The notes under the pieces are model-generated. The model had not been told where the DNA came from. It saw nothing but the letters and a program-made list of their open reading frames with translations, and did no database searches. Made by a program: the position numbers and the translations under genes. From positions 1,300,180-1,364,179 of the forward strand of contig JAQGDQ010000005.1 in NCBI GenBank assembly GCA_030141605.1: a stretch of DNA of 64,000 nt. Direction: 5' to 3'. This DNA comes from Tubiluchus corallicola. Lineage: Eukaryota; Priapulida; Priapulimorpha; Priapulimorphida; Tubiluchidae. Shown piece by piece: positions 58,061 to 64,000 of the stretch (the stretch's first letter is position 1; each line of letters opens with the position of its first letter).

Positions 58061-59699
58061 TGATGTTATGTATGGGCAAAATACGGTTTGGACCTTAAGA
58101 ACAGCCCAAAGACAAGGTATCGAGATAAAGGACAAATGTTTAACAACTCTGTCTAATCCGCAGCTGCTGCTTGCCTTTAGTCCACTCCCCACACATATTT
58201 TAACTAAAATTACTCGATTAATCACAATTACTGACCTCTCCGTGAACTATTATTCTTGTTCTGAGGCCAGATAGTTGTAGGACAATAAAGACATTTTTCT
58301 CATAAGAAACGGAGCGTCTCCCAATAAAATATTTCAAAAACAGGAAGATTGCAAACTTGTCACTGAATAAATTCTATTCTGCCTTTTATCCTTTACATCT
58401 TGGCCATATGTCTGCATTCCTTAGTTAGCTACTAAAATTGTTCTCCTGATCTAAATTTTAGGTAAGCTTTAATGCATTGTCCAACAATGATTTAAAGTCT
58501 ACAATTGTTTTGCATTAGAACATTGTTATTTTTAATTTTGACAATGTGTTCTTGTTTAGTTCTATAGCTTGCTTGATTAGAATTGCATTTATGCCTCAGT
58601 TTGGAAGTATTTGTGCTACTCACAAATTGCTTTACTATTATTTGCACACTTTCAAAAGAAAGGCCAAGATTTCTAGTAAGTTAGAGTAATTTCAATATTT
58701 ACAAAAATGTTAGAAGGATTTAGTAATAAAAGTGTAATTAGTAAAATCACTTTAAAGTGGCAATCATTTCATACTTGGACACTTACATTTTGAATGCCCA
58801 TTTTTACACCAATGGCATCGCTCATCCACTAAAAAAAAAGCAGCACAGTATCAATTACAAGTATAACAAGTTTTTATAAAAAATTAGATAGCTAATTTTT
58901 ACACATTAACATTAGGTAAGCTGCAGAAGTCTGAGTTAGCTTAAGCGCGTAATTTCAAGTGAATGGTGGCAACTACTGTGCCAAAAAATTTCTACACAGC
59001 AGCAATCTAAATAACCTTAAGCTTAATAGACATTTTTTTAAATTTTTTTCTTTGTTTATTTTTCTAAGTTTAAGTGATAACAGTAAAATAAACCCAACAT
59101 GCTGATTGACTAGTCCTGTCCTTTAAGTGTAACAGAACTACATCTTAACTATATTGTCAGTTCAGGATGTTTTCATACAAGACGTGTTGATAGACTTAAC
59201 AAATCAAGCTATAGTTTTGTACATTAATGAAACCTCACTTCGACTTAATGGTAACAAACATTTGCGACCTTTTCCTCACATTTCCACAAACGTTTGGGTT
59301 TAACAACCAATTTTGGGTCTTTTCCTTAGCTTAAAATTTTGTTTGTTGTGTTAGAGCTTCATAATGAAACCATTTTTAACACTGATGGCTCTGCTATCAA
59401 TGTGAAATAGTCAGGTGCTGGCATATGCACCTGGTTTGAAAAAAGTCTGCTATATTACAGCATACTGTACATACAAGAGTAACAACTTTGTTACGGGCTG
59501 TTGAAGAAACATTGAATGTACAATTGCATTTATTTCCAATGAAAGGCAGAACTTCATTTAATCATGCTTCACTCCCTCCCCCATGTACAAGAACGCACAA
59601 GTGTTATTAAGCAAGGATCTATTGTAATGCAACAGTCCTTATTCAAATCCACACCTCCTTTTCAATGAAGTATGCTTTCAGAAATTTAATAATAGTGAG
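58061..59699. other. Intergenic AT-rich sequence
   Basis: Apart from the candidate small exon at 58787-58828 on the minus strand, no coding sequence, RNA gene or repeat family is recognised. Confidence 0.6.
58787..58828 (-). other. Candidate 42-nt 5' exon with short upstream frame
   Basis: On the minus strand a [18 protein letters not shown] precedes 42 nt that contain an ATG at 58825 (MSDAIGVKMGIQN) and end at a gtaagt donor. If spliced to the acceptor before 56306, the short frame would read two more codons and stop at a TAA that directly abuts the main ATG (TAAATG). It may be a 5' UTR exon of the 487-codon gene or of something not seen. Only splice signals support it. Confidence 0.35.
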
Positions 59700-59705
59700 T
59701 TTATT
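59700..59705 (-). terminator. NDOR1: Poly(A) signal of the NDOR1-like gene
   Basis: AATAAA on the minus strand about 157 bp after the stop codon at 59864-59862. It is the nearest good signal. Confidence 0.5.
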
Positions 59706-59861
59706 CCATTATTCAGTGATTATTAAGAAATTAAGATTACAAATATATGACAGACTATGAATACTGCTGTAGCAAATATAATTACTCTGGTAGCTATAGG
59801 TATGCATTACTAACATAACAATGGCAAAAATAATATAACATATACCTAATTATCTGATTCA

Positions 59862-62508
59862 TCATGACCAGGTTTCAGTTTGAAATCTGCTAGAATGCTG
59901 AAGATTTTTCAGTTCGTCTTCCGCTTGCAATTCAGAGAGATTACCATGAGTCTGCATAATAATCTTTAGGGCATTTGTTACATCACCTGGCATGTCTCTG
60001 GAATTTCTAAAGAAATATTCAACACTTTAGGTTATAAATATCAAGCAAATTCACTCACGTAATGACAATATCGTACTTCACAAACACTTTTAACACTGAT
60101 TTTGATTAAAAGAAAATGAATGTAATTTATTGTCATTGTAAAACGTTTCTAAACTTATGTGAATAAATAGTATCACATACCCTGCAATGAAAAAATATGC
60201 TCCTTGATTGCTCATTAAGTTCCATACCAACTGACCTTGCTCCAATAATTTATGTTGCACATAAACTTTATCTTCCTGGATTAAAATGCAAGTTTTACGA
60301 TAAGAAAATACCCAAACATTGCTTCCTGACAGAACAAAATTTCTGGAACCTTTGTTTATGACACACACAGAACATTTACATTTTAACTATTTTCACGATG
60401 TATCTCATAAAAGTCATATATTATATAATTAACTCATGTATACTGGTAACAAGTAGAAGAAAAACTGTCCCTCTGAACAACATTTTTAACAAGATTCAAT
60501 TTCTCAATTTTTTTACTGATAAAAACCATTCAATTTGTGTCATTCTCATCATGAAAGCCTAATGAAATTATCCAGAAAAAGTAAAAGTAATGTCACAGTA
60601 AGCAGCAAAGCTCAAAGGAAAAATCATTAAAATAAGCTTAAAGATGTTAAGCTGAGTAAATAACCAAGTAAAAAGAGATCAGTTTTAAGACCTTAGCCTT
60701 GTTGCCAAATTCACAGCAATTTTTCTATGGTTTTACCGATCCGAAATATTCCTAAGCATCTCATGAGTCAAATTTTTGTCACCAAAGCATAGAAAAGCAT
60801 GTCATTAAATTACCTGATCCCTTGAGAAGGCGGTAAACAATTTTAGATCTTTTAAAAGAGTTAGCTGTTCCCATTCATGTTTAAAAAAATAATCTTTGTC
60901 TTGATTTCGACACCCAAAAAACATGAAAGCATCTGTAATTTTTGAGAAACAATTATTTCAGTTTCAACAGATTTATGAATAAATACATTTGTAATAAAAT
61001 GCACAAGTACGACACTGCCAAAGATTAAGATACATTAAAGTACAAATCTAAGATACACTATAACATACATTACATTGTTATCTACATCAACAGACTTACT
61101 GAAATATTCAATATACAAGGTTATTCATGAATTAGAGTTTAAAAAAATGTTTATCATCTAAACCTATTCAAAGGTTATTCATAAGTTAGAGTTAAAAAAA
61201 AGTAAAAAGTTTTTCATCTAAACTATAATGCATTCTCATGATCTCCTGAAAATTAAATGTTTCTGATCTGCGATATTAAGCACTTGTGGAATGCAGACAT
61301 GTTAAAAATCATAATACCATACTAAAACTACTCTTATACATACTTGTAGAGCTAAATGAAACTGATCTGTCTTCTAACAGGCTTCTGAATGGAGCACAGC
61401 CGGTTCCAGGACCCACCATTATGACTGGTATAGAAGACTCGCGAGGGAATCTCATAGACCCTCTCTTCACCCATATGGGTATTTTAACTACAAAACAAAA
61501 AGCAGTTAAGTCATTTACCCAATAATGAAGCCAAAATTATAATTATAATAATAAAAAATTATTTGTGATTCGAAATTTAAACAAATAATCATTTACAAAA
61601 TTGACTACCTGAACCAGGAGAAAGAGATGCTAGCCAGAAAGAACAAAGACCTTCTCTAGGTACAATAAGCTTTGTTTTGTATTTAACAACAGCCATCAAA
61701 ATTTGAATTTCATTTGGATGTACCTGTAATACAGTTATCCATAAATTACTCTTTGGATAAAAAATAAATCTACTTTTAAAGATGTGCATTTATTAGCAAA
61801 TTATGAAATTCAAACAAATAGCAAGGTTAATATTTATAGACTGTTTGATTAAAAAATTAATACCATTTAATCCACATATGCAGGCTAAAAGAATACAGAT
61901 TATAGCCATTATAGTATAAAGGTGATTAATGTTAAATCAACAACCTATCATTTAGAGAATGAGAAACATAAACTGAAGTTATTGAAATGTTTCAGTTTAA
62001 ATAATGTAAGTTTTTTTAAGAAAAGTGGAAAATATTTCATGTGACACGACTAAAGAATCGGAATTTGTGCATTCATACCTTTAGACTAGAAGCTATAGAG
62101 AAAGCTCTCGGTTGTATCACAGGAATCAAATCAAATAAATATGCAAATGGAATCTCTTTCTGCACATATGGAAAATCTTGAAGAACCTCTAAAATAGTTC
62201 TCCTTGGTCTATTACAATAAGAATATCGTTCTTCCTGAAAATATTCGCAAAGCAAATTATAGATCATTTGCTGATGCGACAGCAATTGCAGAAGAAAAGT
62301 TATACCAAAGCCAAAAAATGTATATATTCCAAACTATTAAAATAATACACAAATTTTCTTGCTGTGTAAAGAGACTGTTCAGTTAAATTTAATTAAGTTT
62401 AAGAACATAATAATTAAGATTACTTGTCCTTCAGATGAAGAAAATTCCTGAAATTTTTCCTTCTCCAATTCATTTGTCGCTAAATAAGAAAGCAGCTCAA
62501 AAAAATAC
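59862..62508 (-). CDS. NDOR1: NADPH-dependent diflavin oxidoreductase 1-like, 5'-partial (7 exons)
   Basis: NDOR1 passes electrons from NADPH via FAD and FMN to CIAPIN1 in cytosolic Fe-S protein assembly. Exons on the minus strand: 62508-62424, 62234-62079, 61723-61609, 61487-61344, 60932-60814, 60275-60181 and 60006-59862; together 859 nt in one open frame, about 285 residues. Family motifs in order: RYFFELLSYLATNELEKEKF, NRPRRTILEVLQDFP, LIPVIQPRAFSIASSLK (FAD-binding RxFSIASS), VPREGLCSFWLAS, VIMVGPGTGCAPFRSLLEDR (NADPH binding), FMFFGCRNQDKDYFF, KVYVQHKLLEQG, GAYFFIAGNSRDMP and the C-terminal RFQTETWS with its penultimate Trp. All key motifs are intact. The human protein is about 597 residues, so the flavodoxin (FMN) half and linker are missing here and should lie beyond 64000. 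Confidence 0.95.
61117..61230. repeat. Two-copy tandem repeat, about 54-bp unit
   Basis: AAGGTTATTCAT and CATCTAAAC blocks occur at 61117 and again at 61171 in the same order. It is in the NDOR1-like intron between exons at 61344 and 60932. Confidence 0.8.
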
Positions 62509-64000
62509 CTGCAGGAAAAATGGCATTTCAATACCATATTTTGAAATACATACAATTCCAATGGATTGAAAACAAGGCAACCTTCTAATTATCATACAAA
62601 CTTTCTACAGCAAAAGGTTTCTAAACCTACCATTAATGTTAAAACGATGTACCACATTTATATTTACAGAGATTGTCACACTTACATGTGTAACATTTCG
62701 TGAACATTTAATTTAATAATTTAATATATATATAATGAGTCTAAATATTTATTGAAATTTGTGAACGCCAAATGATTTCCTTCACTTTATCTCTGAATTA
62801 AGTAACAACATTTGTAAACTTTGTTTTAGCTAACAAGAAACGGGACCTACTTCATTTAATAAAACTGCAACGCTAATACATTAATAAGATTTATAACAAA
62901 TATGCATGTATTTATCATTTTAACTATGGAATTGAAGGGTGAACCTAAGCATCTTTGAATTGTGCAATGTGGCGGAAATTCTTGCATATACAATTTAACA
63001 AGTTAGACGTGTTACGCAAGTAATACATGCACTAAAACAAACAAGAATGTGCCAAGGCTGCACATTATCAATTTGACATTTATCAGTTTTATTGATTAGC
63101 AGGTAAATTTGATAAAACTTTGTATTATAATTCCATTTCCTGCTATTCTGAACAAGTGACTACAAACAAGTAAACAATAAATAGAACATTTTAGACTGAA
63201 ACAGTTCAAACAGAATAAACTAAACTAATACAAACTTAATATTAAGTTACTGCCTGCCAAAGTATTTAGACATTTAAAGGCACAGAGAAAGTATCAAATT
63301 TCACAAATGATGATTCTTTCACAATATTGACTGCATTGCACAAAAGAAATACAATACAGAAATTTTTATGCTGCTACTCCAAATTCTACCAGATTTATTT
63401 GCCAAATTACATCAATGTACTTCCAAGAAGAACAATTTAGAAATTCATTTCTGCTATTTATGATAAAACTTTAAACACTCTTCACTATTCAAATTACTGG
63501 AAAAGCAACTCATCAGCCTAACAGCAATAATTTATTTAAGGCACCTAGAAGATGTATTCCAATCAGTACTAAAATATTTTAAGTAGTAACAGATAAAGAG
63601 TTTATCCTATGGGGTAAATAAGGCAACTTATTCCAACTTCCCTCCCAGGATATGCAGACATATAGCAACATAGTATCATTTTGTTTATTAGGTGTCAAGT
63701 AAAGATTTAGTAAATTTCATATATATGACAGTCATAATACCAGTAAAGAAGAATACATGTCAAGGTAATGACTGCTAGGTCTTACCTGCTCCCTGTTTAA
63801 TTAATAAGTATATTCAAGTAGAAGACAGTACCGTATTGGGATGTAATCAGACAACTTAATCTTAATTAAACATATACAATATCTTTATTACTAACACTTA
63901 TGTATAATATGTATGTGGATCATTATGTGGATCGTTAAGTGATATAATTAAGTAATATCATTTCGAAATAAATTTTTACTTATTTACTTTACTTATGCAA
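62509..64000 (-). other. NDOR1: Intron of the NDOR1-like gene reaching the window edge
   Basis: The exon at 62508 begins mid-codon after a cctgcag acceptor, so coding sequence continues upstream (higher coordinates). I searched this stretch for the segment that precedes RYFFELL in the family and found none. It is therefore probably intron or regulatory sequence with nothing else recognised. Confidence 0.55.

Larger units (their letters stand above)
56319..58786 (-). other. Intron or upstream region of the minus-strand gene, with LINE debris
   Basis: If the small exon at 58787-58828 belongs to the 54843-56306 gene, this is its first intron. It holds plus-strand LINE fragments (56835-58060) and a local tandem duplication. 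Nothing else is recognised at 56319-56830 or 58061-58786. Confidence 0.4.

Noticed and set aside
63780-63795. Donor-like gtaaga on the minus strand as a possible further NDOR1 exon
   Set aside because: All three frames upstream of it contain stops within about 20 bases of the donor, and a 7-nt micro-exon would be needed.
1-64000. CRISPR arrays, bacterial operons, rRNA genes
   Set aside because: No regularly spaced direct repeats with unique spacers, no Shine-Dalgarno-led gene clusters and no rRNA-like sequence were seen; the DNA is clearly from an animal genome.

Overview
The window is animal nuclear DNA: AT-rich, intron-dense, with GT-AG introns, degenerate non-LTR retrotransposon pieces and a hAT-type DNA transposon. 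There are no bacterial-style gene clusters, rRNA genes or convincing tRNA genes. Protein similarity recalled from memory points to an invertebrate metazoan; I cannot name the lineage.

About 53 kb of the window (339-53656, + strand) is one giant gene, a supervillin (SVIL) orthologue. I traced 36 exons, plus a probable 39-nt cassette exon, from splice signals and phase. The frame stays open through every junction and gives about 3,260 codons, with the true 5' end left of the window. Layout: N-terminal exons (0.3-3 kb); a 16-kb intron full of repeats (3-19 kb); two giant disordered exons (20.2-22.1 and 23.1-24.9 kb), the second with an array of SILK-type motifs and a 47-residue repeat; small exons sharing a TQPVT motif (25-32.5 kb); large introns (32.5-39.8 and 40.3-44.6 kb); the conserved supervillin core (44.6-47.2 kb); five gelsolin-like repeats (47.4-52.9 kb); and a villin headpiece ending at 53656. 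Two possible alternative first exons lie inside introns (about 11.6 and 43.85 kb). One intron uses a GC donor.

Convergent with SVIL, and only about 180 bp apart by poly(A) signals, is an unrecognised minus-strand gene with a 487-codon uninterrupted frame (56306-54843). Farther right on the minus strand are the last seven coding exons of an NDOR1-like NADPH-dependent diflavin reductase (62508-59862), with the FAD and NADPH domains intact. Its flavodoxin half should lie beyond the right edge.

The mobile and repeat fraction includes a 1,005-bp hAT-like element with a perfect 8-bp target duplication, a large imperfect palindrome of about 1.85 kb built from repeated units, three LINE remnants and several short tandem duplications. 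The genes do not form a pathway: SVIL is an actin/membrane scaffold and NDOR1 acts in cytosolic Fe-S assembly.
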